NCBI RefSeq assembly: GCF_000426625.1
Contig: NZ_KE384547.1
Location: forward strand, 1,603,159-1,667,158
From: Psychrilyobacter atlanticus DSM 19335
Lineage (GTDB): Bacteria; Fusobacteriota; Fusobacteriia; Fusobacteriales; Fusobacteriaceae
Reading direction: 5' to 3'
Length of the DNA: 64,000 nucleotides
Shown: positions 30,816 through 38,921 of the stretch, in pieces
How the letters are laid out: the number at the start of each line of letters is the position of its first letter
Numbering within the stretch: position 1 is the first letter of the stretch
The notes under the pieces: generated by a model
What the model saw: the letters and a program-made list of their open reading frames with translations, nothing else
Databases searched by the model: none
Told to the model about the DNA's origin: nothing
Made by a program: the position numbers and the translations under genes

Positions 30816-32381
30816 ATGAGTAAGGAAGAAAACAGAGGTGAATGGGGATCCCGTTCAGGGTTTATCCTAGCCGCTATCGGTTCAGCTATCGGATTAGGTA
30901 ATATCTGGAGATTTCCATATGTAGCTGCTAGTAATGGTGGAGGTGCATTTTTAATACCTTATCTAATTGCACTATTTACAGCAGGTATCCCGCTATTGAT
31001 CTTAGAATTTGCCATGGGACACAAGATACGTTCTAGTGCTCCTGGAGTTTTTGCAAAATTGAACAAAAAATATGAGGCTATTGGATGGTTTCAAACACTT
31101 ATTGCATTTTTTATAACTACATATTATGTTGTTATCATCGCCTGGTCATTCAGTTATCTTTTTTATGCTTTTACCGGGGCATGGGGTACAGATCCAAAGG
31201 CATTTTTATTTGGTGAATATTTGAAATTAGGAGACGCTCCTAGTACTTTTAGTAACTTAGGTTCAAGTTTAGGTGGGCTAAATCTCAAAGTCGCAACTCC
31301 ACTACTACTGGTATGGGGTATCAACTATGGTGTTCTTAGAATGGGTGTAAAAGATGGATTAGAAAAAGCAAATAAGATCTTTATGCCACTTTTAATTATG
31401 GCTTTATTCGTTATCGTAATCAGAGGAGTTACCCTTCCTGGTGCTATGGATGGTCTGGATTATTTTTTCAGCCCTGATTTTTCTAAATTAACCGATCCGA
31501 AAGTATGGTTAGCTGCATACGGACAAATCTTTTTCTCTCTTAGTATTTGTTTCGCTATCATGTACGCTTACGCAAGTTATCTGCCTAAGAAGTCAGATAT
31601 TGTTAACAATGCCTTCATGACCGGACTAGGAAACTGTAGTTTCAGCTTGATCTCTGGTATCGGAGTATTCTCCATCTTAGGATTTATGGCTCATACTCAA
31701 GGTGTTAGTGTAGCTGAAGTCTCAACTGCCGGTGTAGGCTTAGCGTTTATCGTATTCCCGGAAGCGATCAACCAATTACCTGGAATGAATGGCTTGATTG
31801 GCGCAATCTTCTTTGTTACACTTATCTTCGCCGGGTTATCATCATCTATGTCTATCATGGAAGCGGTAGTAGCTGCCATATCAGATAAGTTTGATCTAAC
31901 TAGAGTACAAGCTTTAAATAGATTCGCAATCACTTCTGGAATCTTATCACTATTGGTTGCAACTAATGGCGGGTTATATGTATTAGATATAGTAGACTAC
32001 GCTACCAATCAATATGGAATAGTTATTGCTGGTATATTAGAATTAATCATCCTAGGATGGTTCTTCAACCTTGAGAGTGTTAGAATTTATGTCAATGAAA
32101 TATCTGATTTCAGAGTTGGAAGATGGTGGTTTTGGGCAATCAAAGGGACCTCAGTTATTTTGATTATTATCCTGTTACTTAAAGTTAAAGGTGAGATTGC
32201 TAGCCCATATGAAGGTTATTCTTGGACTGCACTAGGAGTTTACGGCCTAGGAGTTATGACCATCATCACAGTTGGATCATTTATTATGACAAAGAGAAAA
32301 GCTTCTAAAGAATTTGAAAACAAAATATATCACGATCCTATCGGTAGTCACCTTGAACACGCCGATGAAGATGAAAGATAA
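30816..32381 (+). CDS. Sodium:amino-acid symporter, NSS/SNF family, copy 2
   Basis: A 521-residue paralogue of copy 1, nearly identical over most of its length, with the same GSAIGLGNIWRFPY signature and transmembrane pattern. The start is ATG 30816 with AAGGATGTG, exactly as in copy 1. The C-terminal tail has diverged (HDPIGSHLEHADEDER), and the upstream promoter region does not match those of copies 1 and 3. Its partner small-subunit gene is frameshifted, so this copy may depend on the subunits made by its neighbours or be losing function. Codon-level differences are scattered, so the duplication is not brand new. Confidence 0.93.
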   Translation: MSKEENRGEWGSRSGFILAAIGSAIGLGNIWRFPYVAASNGGGAFLIPYLIALFTAGIPLLILEFAMGHKIRSSAPGVFAKLNKKYEAIGWFQTLIAFFITTYYVVIIAWSFSYLFYAFTGAWGTDPKAFLFGEYLKLGDAPSTFSNLGSSLGGLNLKVATPLLLVWGINYGVLRMGVKDGLEKANKIFMPLLIMALFVIVIRGVTLPGAMDGLDYFFSPDFSKLTDPKVWLAAYGQIFFSLSICFAIMYAYASYLPKKSDIVNNAFMTGLGNCSFSLISGIGVFSILGFMAHTQGVSVAEVSTAGVGLAFIVFPEAINQLPGMNGLIGAIFFVTLIFAGLSSSMSIMEAVVAAISDKFDLTRVQALNRFAITSGILSLLVATNGGLYVLDIVDYATNQYGIVIAGILELIILGWFFNLESVRIYVNEISDFRVGRWWFWAIKGTSVILIIILLLKVKGEIASPYEGYSWTALGVYGLGVMTIITVGSFIMTKRKASKEFENKIYHDPIGSHLEHADEDER

Positions 32382-32420
32382 ATAAAGTATTGTTTAGATA
32401 ATTAATTAGGAGGTATTTAT

Positions 32421-32521
32421 ATGAGTACCAGTCTATCATTGTTGCTGTTTGCAGCATAACCCTATTTTGGGGTGGGTTCGCTGTTTGTTTAAAAATAGCA
32501 ATGAAAAAAGAAAATAAATAA
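32421..32521 (+). pseudogene. NSS small subunit (MetS-like), copy 2, frameshifted
   Basis: The sequence aligns along its whole length with copies 1 and 3, including TTAGGAGG, the ATG and the final stop. One base is missing at codon five: the G of GCT in copies 1 and 3. Reading from the ATG gives only MSTSLSLLLFAA and a stop. In the shifted frame the remaining 28 codons (IIVAVCSITLFWGGFAVCLK...) are intact. This is either a recent inactivating mutation, a phase-variable or slippage site, or a sequencing error. Confidence 0.85.
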
Positions 32522-32535
32522 AATCACATAAGAAC

Positions 32536-32590
32536 AAAAAATCTGTAAATTAGACATTAAAAAAGTGTCAAATTTTACAGATTTTTTTTA
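32536..32590 (+). terminator. Terminator after symporter unit 2
   Basis: AAAAAATCTGTAAA pairs with TTTACAGATTTTTTTT, with an inner GACA...TGTC stem. It is homologous to the unit 1 terminator. Confidence 0.85.
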
Positions 32591-32658
32591 TTTTTAGGAT
32601 CTTTGATTTTTCCTCAACAATTTTCACTTTCATTACTACAATCATTTTTTAAGGATAA

Positions 32659-32694
32659 ACTATTTTTTAAGCATTTACTTGCTAAAAAAATAGT
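32659..32694. repeat. Long AT-rich inverted repeat
   Basis: ACTATTTTTTAAGCA (32659-32673) and TGCTAAAAAAATAGT (32680-32694) form a 15-base stem with one mismatch and a six-base loop. It is upstream of the copy 3 promoter and absent before copies 1 and 2. Confidence 0.6.
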
Positions 32695-32775
32695 CTTTAT
32701 ACAAAAACTACATGAGTTCATACCAATAAAATTATACATTTTTACTGTTTTTATGGTCGTATTTAAAAATCAGTA

Positions 32776-32803
32776 TTGACTTATTAAAAAAATAGTATAT
32801 AAT
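32776..32803 (+). promoter_or_regulatory. Promoter of symporter copy 3
   Basis: TTGACT (32776-32781), 16 bases, TATAAT (32798-32803). The flanks AGTATTGAC and ATAGTATATAATATAA match the copy 1 proximal promoter, so the promoter was duplicated with the gene. Confidence 0.75.
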
Positions 32804-32861
32804 ATAACAATAATTTAGTAAATTTTTACTTTATTATTAAAAATTTAAGGATGTGATATTT

Positions 32862-34397
32862 ATGAGTAAAGAAGAAAATAGAGGCCAGTGGGGTTCTCGT
32901 TCAGGGTTTATCCTAGCCGCTATAGGTTCAGCAATTGGATTAGGTAATATCTGGAGATTTCCATATGTAGCTGCAAGCAATGGTGGAGGAGCATTTTTAA
33001 TCCCTTATTTAATTGCACTATTTACAGCAGGTATACCATTATTGATTTTAGAATTTGCTATGGGACATAAGATTCGTTCTAGTGTTCCTGGAGTTTTTGC
33101 AAAGTTGAATAGAAAATATGAAGCTCTCGGATGGTTCCAAACACTTATTTCATTTTTTATAGCTACATATTATGTGGTTATTATCGGATGGTCATTCAGT
33201 TACCTATTCTTCGCTTTTACAGGTGCATGGGGTACAGATACAAAGGCGTTTTTATTCGGTGACTATTTACAATTAACTGATTCTCCTATGAATCTAGGCG
33301 GATTAAACCTTAAAGTCGCAGCTCCAGTACTATTAGTGTGGGGAATCAACTATGGTGTTCTTAGATTAGGTATAAAAAATGGATTGGAAAAAGCCAATAA
33401 GATTTTTATGCCCCTTTTAGTTGTTGCATTATTAATTATAGTTGTTAGAGGAGTTACTCTTCCTGGTGCTATGGCTGGATTAGATTATTTCTTTACTCCT
33501 GATTTTTCTAAATTAACTGACCCAAAGGTATGGTTAGCTGCATATGGACAGATCTTTTACTCACTTAGCATTTGTTTTTCTATCATTATTGCTTATGCAA
33601 GTTACCTGCCTAGAAAATCAGACATCGTTAACAACGCTTTCATGACTGGTTTAGGAAACTGTAGTTTCAGTTTAATCTCTGGTATCGGAGTATTTTCTAT
33701 CTTAGGATTTATGGCTCAAGCTCAAGGTGTCAGTGTAGCTGAAGTTTCTACTGCCGGTGTAGGATTAGCATTTATCGTATTCCCTGAAGCCATCAATCAG
33801 TTACCAGGAATGAATGGATTAATTGGTGGAATCTTCTTTTCTACACTTATCTTTGCAGGATTATCATCATCTATGTCTATCATGGAAGCAGTTGTAGCTG
33901 CTATCTCGGATAAGTTTAAATTAACCAGGGTTCAGGCCTTAAATAGATTTACACTTGCTTCGGGGACCTTATCACTATTGGTTGCCACTAACGGCGGACT
34001 ATATGTATTAGATATCGTAGACTATGCTACCAACCAATACGGAATAGTTATTGCAGGTATCTTAGAATTAGTTATCTTAGGTTGGATTTTCAACCTTGAG
34101 AGCGTTAGAGTTTATGTCAATGAATTGTCTGATTTCACAGTTGGAAAATGGTGGGTTTGGGCAATTAAAGGAACTTCATTTATTTTAGTTGTTATGCTGG
34201 CACTTAAGATTAAAGGCGAGATTATCAGCCCATATGGTGGTTATTCTTTAACTGCATTGGGAGTTTATGGTCTGGGTGTTATGATAATTATGACAATTGG
34301 AGCATTTATTCTGACAAAGAAAAAAGGTTCTCAAGAATTTGAAGATAAAATATACAATGAACCTCTAAACAACGAACTTGAGTTAGAATTAGAATAA
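32862..34397 (+). CDS. Sodium:amino-acid symporter, NSS/SNF family, copy 3
   Basis: A 511-residue paralogue of copies 1 and 2 with the same start (ATG 32862, AAGGATGTG) and signature. It is the most divergent of the three. Seven residues are missing in the loop after segment 3 (FGDYLQLTDSPMNLGG), and several membrane positions differ (for example SIIIAYASYLP where copy 1 has AIMYAYASYLP). Such changes lie close enough to the transport path to alter substrate choice. The acidic tail ELELELE resembles copy 1. An intact small subunit follows. Confidence 0.93.
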   Translation: MSKEENRGQWGSRSGFILAAIGSAIGLGNIWRFPYVAASNGGGAFLIPYLIALFTAGIPLLILEFAMGHKIRSSVPGVFAKLNRKYEALGWFQTLISFFIATYYVVIIGWSFSYLFFAFTGAWGTDTKAFLFGDYLQLTDSPMNLGGLNLKVAAPVLLVWGINYGVLRLGIKNGLEKANKIFMPLLVVALLIIVVRGVTLPGAMAGLDYFFTPDFSKLTDPKVWLAAYGQIFYSLSICFSIIIAYASYLPRKSDIVNNAFMTGLGNCSFSLISGIGVFSILGFMAQAQGVSVAEVSTAGVGLAFIVFPEAINQLPGMNGLIGGIFFSTLIFAGLSSSMSIMEAVVAAISDKFKLTRVQALNRFTLASGTLSLLVATNGGLYVLDIVDYATNQYGIVIAGILELVILGWIFNLESVRVYVNELSDFTVGKWWVWAIKGTSFILVVMLALKIKGEIISPYGGYSLTALGVYGLGVMIIMTIGAFILTKKKGSQEFEDKIYNEPLNNELELELE

Positions 34398-34436
34398 TAA
34401 AGTTATTATTTAAACAATAATTAGGAGGTCATTTAT

Positions 34437-34535
34437 ATGAGTAGTAGTGCTATCATCGTTGCTGTTTGCAGCATAACTCTCCTCTGGGGCGGTTTCGCAG
34501 TTTGCTTAAAAATAGCAATGAAAGATAAAAAATAA
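34437..34535 (+). CDS. NSS transporter small subunit (MetS-like), copy 3
   Basis: A 32-residue single-helix protein, MSSSAIIVAVCSITLLWG then GFAVCLKIAMKDKK. TTAGGAGG precedes the ATG. It differs from copy 1 mainly at both ends, while the membrane helix is almost unchanged. It is the last gene of the array, directly before a terminator. Confidence 0.88.
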   Translation: MSSSAIIVAVCSITLLWGGFAVCLKIAMKDKK

Positions 34536-34568
34536 AAAAAGGAAATCCAATTGGATTTCCTTTTTTTA
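34534..34568. terminator. Bidirectional terminator between symporter array and ABC-F gene
   Basis: GGAAATCCAATTGGATTTCC (34541-34560) is a perfect palindrome flanked by A7 and T7 runs. Confidence 0.9.
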
Positions 34569-34587
34569 TTTCTTTCTATAGTAAAAT

Positions 34588-36141
34588 TTATATAATTTTT
34601 GTTGTCCAATCTTCAACGTTCCAAACATCTGTTACTATATCCATATAAAATTCAGGTTCATGACTTACTATAAATACAGTTCCTTTAAACTCTTTTATGG
34701 CTCTTTTCAATTCTTCCTTAGCATCTACATCCAAATGATTTGTTGGCTCATCCAATACTAAAAAGTTAATCTCATGATTCATAATCTTACCTAATCTTAC
34801 CTTTGCATTTTCTCCTCCAGACAGAGCTCTCATCTTTGTCCCGATATGATCTTTAGTCAAACCACATTTAGCTAAAGCAGACCTTACCTCTCCATTAGTT
34901 AATGATGGGAACTCATCCCAAAATTCATCTAAAGCAGTCTTTCCACTACTGTCTTCCTCTTGCTTAAAATATCCCACTTCTAAGAACTGACCATGCTCTA
35001 TCTCACCAGAAATAGGCTTAATCTTTCTCAATATAGTATTTATCAAAGTAGATTTTCCTAATCCATTTACCCCTTTGATTGCAATTTTTTCATTTCTTTC
35101 TATAGTAAAATTCAACTTTCTAGTTAATGGGTCATTATACCCTATCACCAGATCTTTTACCGTAATAACTTCTCTTGATGGAGTTCTTGCAGTTTTAAAA
35201 TAAAATTGCGGTTTTGGTTTATCCCGCTCTAGAGTTATTACATCCATTTTATCTAATTTTTTTTGTCTACTCTTAGCCATGTTAGTAGTTGCTATACGGG
35301 CTTTATTACGTGCCACAAAATCTTCTAAATGCGCTATTTCCTTTTGTTGCTTTTTATAAGCCTGCTCTATTTGACGTTTTTTCAATTCATACATCTCTAA
35401 AAATTGATGATAACCACCTGTATATCTAGTCAGTTCTGCTTTCTCAATATGATAGATTACATTGGTTACGTCATTTAAAAATGGAATATCATGAGATACC
35501 AAGATAAATGCATTTTCATAATTTTGTAAAAAATTCTTCAACCAGATAATATGATTCTCATCCAAAAAGTTAGTAGGCTCATCCAAGATCAAGATCATAG
35601 GATTTTCAAGTAAAACTTTAGCAAGTAAAATCTTAGCTCTCTGACCACCAGATAACTCTGCTACATCTTTTTCCAGCCCTATATCCATCAATCCCAATCC
35701 GGCTGCATAGGATTCTATTTTTGAATCTAAGTTATAAAATTCTGATCCATCTAAAATACTTTGAATCTCTCCTACCTCTTCTAAGATCATCTCCATCTCA
35801 ACTTCGTTGCATGTAGCCATCTTTTCATAGAGTTCCATAATTTCTTGTTCTAATTTAAACATAGGAGCAAAGGCTGACTTCAAGACATCTCTGATAGATT
35901 TACCCGCCTCCAGACTACTGTACTGATCCAAATATCCTGTGGTAATATGATTACACCACTCTACCCTTCCTTCATCAGGCATAAGTTTCCCCGTTATTAT
36001 ATTTAGGAAAGTTGATTTCCCCTCTCCATTGGCTCCTACTAAACCGACATGTTCTCCCTTCAACAATCTAAAGGAAGCATCCTCTAAAATTGTTCTAGCC
36101 CCATATCCGTGGCTTACCCTGCTTACATCTAAAATACTCAT
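34588..36141 (-). CDS. ABC-F family ATPase
   Basis: A 517-residue soluble protein with two ABC domains and no membrane segment. Walker A motifs are GANGEGKST (36-44) and GVNGLGKST (about residue 350). Signatures are LSGGQRAK and LSGGENAK, each followed by ILDEPTNFLD or VLDEPTNHLD. Between them is the charged ABC-F linker (LKKRQIEQAYKKQQKEIAHLE). The closest type appears to be YbiT/YkpA-like. ABC-F proteins act at the ribosome exit site in translation quality control or drug protection; which one cannot be told here. It is monocistronic, convergent with the symporter array. Confidence 0.92.
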   Translation of the reverse strand: MSILDVSRVSHGYGARTILEDASFRLLKGEHVGLVGANGEGKSTFLNIITGKLMPDEGRVEWCNHITTGYLDQYSSLEAGKSIRDVLKSAFAPMFKLEQEIMELYEKMATCNEVEMEMILEEVGEIQSILDGSEFYNLDSKIESYAAGLGLMDIGLEKDVAELSGGQRAKILLAKVLLENPMILILDEPTNFLDENHIIWLKNFLQNYENAFILVSHDIPFLNDVTNVIYHIEKAELTRYTGGYHQFLEMYELKKRQIEQAYKKQQKEIAHLEDFVARNKARIATTNMAKSRQKKLDKMDVITLERDKPKPQFYFKTARTPSREVITVKDLVIGYNDPLTRKLNFTIERNEKIAIKGVNGLGKSTLINTILRKIKPISGEIEHGQFLEVGYFKQEEDSSGKTALDEFWDEFPSLTNGEVRSALAKCGLTKDHIGTKMRALSGGENAKVRLGKIMNHEINFLVLDEPTNHLDVDAKEELKRAIKEFKGTVFIVSHEPEFYMDIVTDVWNVEDWTTKII

Positions 36142-36277
36142 AAAATTTTATCTCCTATATATTAATTTTCTCTATATTACGCACTAAAACATTCTCAGAC
36201 ATTTAGAATAATTTTATCACGAATCCAATATAAAATCTAGAGCAGAGGTTCTATACCTTATCCACTCCACCCTCCAA

Positions 36278-36451
36278 TTAGATTATCAAATTAAAAACAA
36301 CTAACCCCGCTCCTACAGCCACTACAAATACTATACTCAAAAAATATTTATTCCAAAAGATCTCTCTTCCACCTATCAAAAGACCTAAAACACCTATTAT
36401 TAAACCAATAACTCCTCCAATAACCTCAGCACAAAGATATTTAAAAAACAT
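36278..36451 (-). CDS. Small two-helix membrane protein of unknown function
   Basis: A 57-residue protein with two hydrophobic segments: VIGGVIGLIIGVLGLLIGG near residues 10-28, and FLSIVFVVAVGAGLVVFNLI at the end. I chose ATG 36451 because GGGGTGGG stands just before it; a TTG four codons upstream is also in frame. No family recognised. Glycine zipper-like spacing (GxxxG) suggests helix packing. Neighbours are an ABC-F gene and a YdbC-like gene, with no obvious link. Confidence 0.5.
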   Translation of the reverse strand: MFFKYLCAEVIGGVIGLIIGVLGLLIGGREIFWNKYFLSIVFVVAVGAGLVVFNLII

Positions 36452-36513
36452 TTCCCACCCCAAATTTTATTTTATTTCTCTTAATTATAACACAACCTTT
36501 AGATTCTAATAAA

Positions 36514-36592
36514 AAGCAACGTGACGTTGCATCCAGATAGGCACAATTTGCATTTTAATGACACCTCTTGCAGGAACACTTTCCTAGATAAT
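36514..36592 (+). repeat. Dispersed palindromic repeat, copy C (long form)
   Basis: The core GCAACGTGACGTTGC (36516-36530) is an inverted repeat with a three-base centre. The tail includes GGCACAATTTGCATTTTAAT, CTCTTGCAGG and TTTCCTAGAT, in the same order as in copy A (5853). Unlike the other copies it does not follow a plus-strand gene; it lies between two minus-strand genes. Confidence 0.7.
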
Positions 36593-36593
36593 A

Positions 36594-36621
36594 AAAAAGA
36601 ACGATAAAATATCGTCCTTTC
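36594..36621 (-). terminator. Terminator after the YdbC-like gene
   Basis: On the minus strand AGGACGAT and ATCGTTCT pair around ATTTT, followed by TTTTTT. Confidence 0.75.
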
Positions 36622-36643
36622 TATCCTACACTAATTCTATCTT

Positions 36644-36862
36644 TTATAGATCCATATCATTTAATATTTTCTTTAATTCTACCAATTCTTCCCATGAGAG
36701 GGTTATCCCCTTCCCCATCTTTTCATGGGTTTCATCCCATTCCCTAATATCAGCTTTAGCTTTTCTATTATTCCACGAAACCAGATTCAGCTCCTTAGTC
36801 CATCCCTTTCTTTCACTTAGTACTCCTAATTTTTCTTCTATCTCAAATTTTATTCCTGCCAT
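36644..36862 (-). CDS. YdbC/PC4-like single-stranded nucleic-acid-binding protein
   Basis: A 72-residue protein resembling YdbC, a bacterial relative of the eukaryotic PC4 coactivator: FEIEEKLGVLSERKGWTKEL, then NLVSWNNRKAKADIREWDE and KMGKGITLSWEELVELKKIL. PC4-like proteins bind single-stranded DNA as dimers. The small size, the tryptophans at the beta-sheet positions and the C-terminal helix fit. It starts eight bases after the Gfo/Idh/MocA gene, so they are probably one operon. Its role in the cell is unknown to me. Confidence 0.8.
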   Translation of the reverse strand: MAGIKFEIEEKLGVLSERKGWTKELNLVSWNNRKAKADIREWDETHEKMGKGITLSWEELVELKKILNDMDL

Positions 36863-36870
36863 CTCTCCTC

Positions 36871-37854
36871 CTAATTCACTTCTATTTCTAAATTATCATA
36901 TTTAAACCCTAATTTCTCCTTAACCATATCTATAGTCACATGGAGATTTAGAGATTTTTCATAGGTCATAATTTCATTTTGTCTCTTTCCTTTTAGGAGA
37001 GTGTCCACAAAGGACTCCATTTCATAACCTAGCCACTTATCTTCCTTCAACTCAAAACTTCTATCTTCTTCTCCCAATCTCTTCAAAACAAATTTTTCAG
37101 CTACAGTCCAGGTATCAGGTATCTCTATCATGCCATCTGTGCCTATTATCTTGGCACTGTTCCCAGAGATAGAATCCATAGTAGCATAAAAACTACCACT
37201 AACTCCTCCTTTGTATTCCAAGAGTCCGGTAACACTTCCCTCTACTCCCCACTCATTCTTCCTTGTTTTCACATCTATCTCAGCAGGGATTCCCAATAGA
37301 TCAGTCAATAAAAATATATTATAGATTCCTATATCATAGAGAGCCCCTCCAGCCTGTTTAGAGTTATGCTTATGCACTTTGGTACTCTTACTCCCAAAAG
37401 ATGACTCTACATGTACTACATTCCCTATTTGACCATTTTCTATTAGATCTTTCATTTTTTTATAAAGGGGATTAAACCCTACTACCATAGCTTCCATAAA
37501 CAAAAGATTTTTTTCTTCTGCTAATTTTATTACCTCTTCCAACTCCTCCTTCTTTAATACTGCCGGCTTTTCACACAATACATGCTTTCCCGCATTTAGA
37601 GTTTTCATAGTATAAGCAAAGTGGGTCGGGTGCATAGTAGCAATATAAACAGCATCTATATCTTCATCCTTTAACATCTCACCACTGCTTTCATAAGGTT
37701 TTTCTATATTGTATTTCTTGGCTATCTCTGCCGTTTTCTCAAAATTTCTAGCACATATCCCAACTACATCTATTTTTTCATTCTTTTGTACTTCATCCAG
37801 AAACTGCTGGGCTATTCTTCCAGTCCCAATTATTCCAAAATTTATCTTTTTCAT
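36871..37854 (-). CDS. Gfo/Idh/MocA-family NAD(P)-dependent oxidoreductase
   Basis: A 327-residue dehydrogenase. The N-terminal Rossmann fold has GIIGTGRIAQQF (7-18), and HVLCEKPAVLKKEEL carries the conserved EKP with its catalytic Lys. A GGALYDIGIY stretch in the C-terminal domain is typical. Such enzymes oxidise or reduce sugars, inositols or dihydrodiols; the substrate cannot be read here. It stands 56 bases after a chalcone-isomerase-like gene and directly before a YdbC-like gene, with AGGAGG at its start. Confidence 0.9.
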   Translation of the reverse strand: MKKINFGIIGTGRIAQQFLDEVQKNEKIDVVGICARNFEKTAEIAKKYNIEKPYESSGEMLKDEDIDAVYIATMHPTHFAYTMKTLNAGKHVLCEKPAVLKKEELEEVIKLAEEKNLLFMEAMVVGFNPLYKKMKDLIENGQIGNVVHVESSFGSKSTKVHKHNSKQAGGALYDIGIYNIFLLTDLLGIPAEIDVKTRKNEWGVEGSVTGLLEYKGGVSGSFYATMDSISGNSAKIIGTDGMIEIPDTWTVAEKFVLKRLGEEDRSFELKEDKWLGYEMESFVDTLLKGKRQNEIMTYEKSLNLHVTIDMVKEKLGFKYDNLEIEVN

Positions 37855-37910
37855 TTTTCCTCCTATTTCTCCAATAAACTTAAGACTTTATAGAATCAGC
37901 ATTCTTTGAT

Positions 37911-38474
37911 CTAAGATTTCCCCAGCATCTCTGCCTTTAAACCTTTATCTATGGCTCTGTCTCCTAGCCAAATACCGAATAAAGCTTCTTTAAAATCCTG
38001 CCCCTCTGTAGTCAAAATATGTTTTCCATTTTTATATGTTTCCACTTTTCCATCTATATAATTAAAAGTGAATACATCTCCGCTTTTAACCTTTCCACCT
38101 TCAAATATACCGGTAAAAATTTTAAGTCTATCCTTGATCTGCTCCATCTTTTTAGGTTCTACAGTAGAAAATCCCTCTTCTAGCGCTTCCTTTAACTTAG
38201 AACTGGTAATCAATTTAGATATGATATTTAATTCAATGGTCATATTTTTATCCCCTTCTACAATAGCCACAGCATCCATTGTTTTTTCCGGTAAATACAA
38301 TGACCCCACATAGAGTTTAAAAAATAACTTTTTCCTTATCCCTGCACCATTTAATACCATTTTTTTATCTACAGCAATAAAGTCTTCTTTTACATCTACT
38401 CCTGCTATATTGACTGCCATGGCAGAGACACCCATTAAAATTCCAAGTATCACCGTTATCAAACCTCTCCACAT
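37911..38474 (-). CDS. Exported chalcone-isomerase-like protein
   Basis: A 187-residue protein with a signal peptide (LITVILGILMGVSAMA, cleavage near 20) and a chalcone-isomerase-like fold signature: LNGAGIRKKLFFKLYVGSLY, then a central IELNIISKLITSSKLKEAL and the end ALFGIWLGDRAIDKGLKAEM. Bacterial members are periplasmic and are not known to act on plant chalcones; some may bind fatty acids or heme. AGGAGGAAG precedes the ATG. The function here is unknown. Confidence 0.8.
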   Translation of the reverse strand: MWRGLITVILGILMGVSAMAVNIAGVDVKEDFIAVDKKMVLNGAGIRKKLFFKLYVGSLYLPEKTMDAVAIVEGDKNMTIELNIISKLITSSKLKEALEEGFSTVEPKKMEQIKDRLKIFTGIFEGGKVKSGDVFTFNYIDGKVETYKNGKHILTTEGQDFKEALFGIWLGDRAIDKGLKAEMLGKS

Positions 38475-38564
38475 ATCTTCCTCCTGATTTTTTAAAATTC
38501 TTCTAGATAATTATAGCATATAAAGGAGCTCCAAAAAAAGAAGAATTCTGAACCTTCTTCACCA

Positions 38565-38850
38565 CTAATTAAAAACCTTCTAATGCAGAGACACAGAGCT
38601 TCACAGAGATCTAGATTAGAGTTCCACAAAGATTTTTTTGCCACAGATTACACACATTTTTAGAAGCAAAACCAGTAAGTATACTAAGATTTTTTTCTTG
38701 GTTTAAAAGCGAAGTTTATAGTCGTTATGCTTCAGCCCACTGTTCCTACGATTACGATTGTGACAGAGGTTATTGCTTCGTCTTCCCCATTTAGGGGAAA
38801 ACATAATTAAGTAGGTGTGAGAAACCTTTAGAACTTCCTTTTATGATTTT
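38565..38850. repeat. Degenerate dispersed intergenic repeat, copy 1
   Basis: It contains AATGCAGAGACACAGAG, TTTTTTTGCCAC, and a well-kept block (38690-38736) with CTTGGTTTAAAAGCGAAGTT and ATAGTCGTTATGCTTCAGC. The same parts in the same order occur at 40790-40960. GCAGAGACACAGAG-type tracts are a widespread kind of bacterial intergenic repeat. Confidence 0.65.
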
Positions 38851-38884
38851 TTCTTAAGTAAGGTGATGTCTGATATCTATATAT

Positions 38885-38911
38885 AAAAAAGGAGCAGTTT
38901 TCACCACTCCT
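38885..38911 (-). terminator. Terminator after aspS
   Basis: On the minus strand GGAGTGGT pairs with ACTGCTCC around GAAA, followed by TTTTTT. Confidence 0.8.
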
Positions 38912-38921
38912 CATATGTTTA

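Larger units (their letters stand above)
32522..32861 (+). other. Gene-free control region before symporter copy 3
   Basis: It holds the unit 2 terminator, a long AT-rich hairpin (32659-32694) and a copy-1-like promoter. I see no protein or RNA gene in it. Confidence 0.6.
38475..38921. other. Gene-free gap with degenerate repeat, downstream of aspS
   Basis: This gap holds the aspS terminator, a degenerate dispersed repeat (about 38565-38850) and an AT-rich start region for the chalcone-isomerase-like gene. All frames are broken by stops; I see no gene. Confidence 0.65.

Noticed and set aside
28857-34535. CRISPR-like or insertion-sequence explanation for the repeated blocks
   Set aside because: The repeats are whole genes with their own promoters and terminators; no short regular spacers, terminal inverted repeats or transposase are present.
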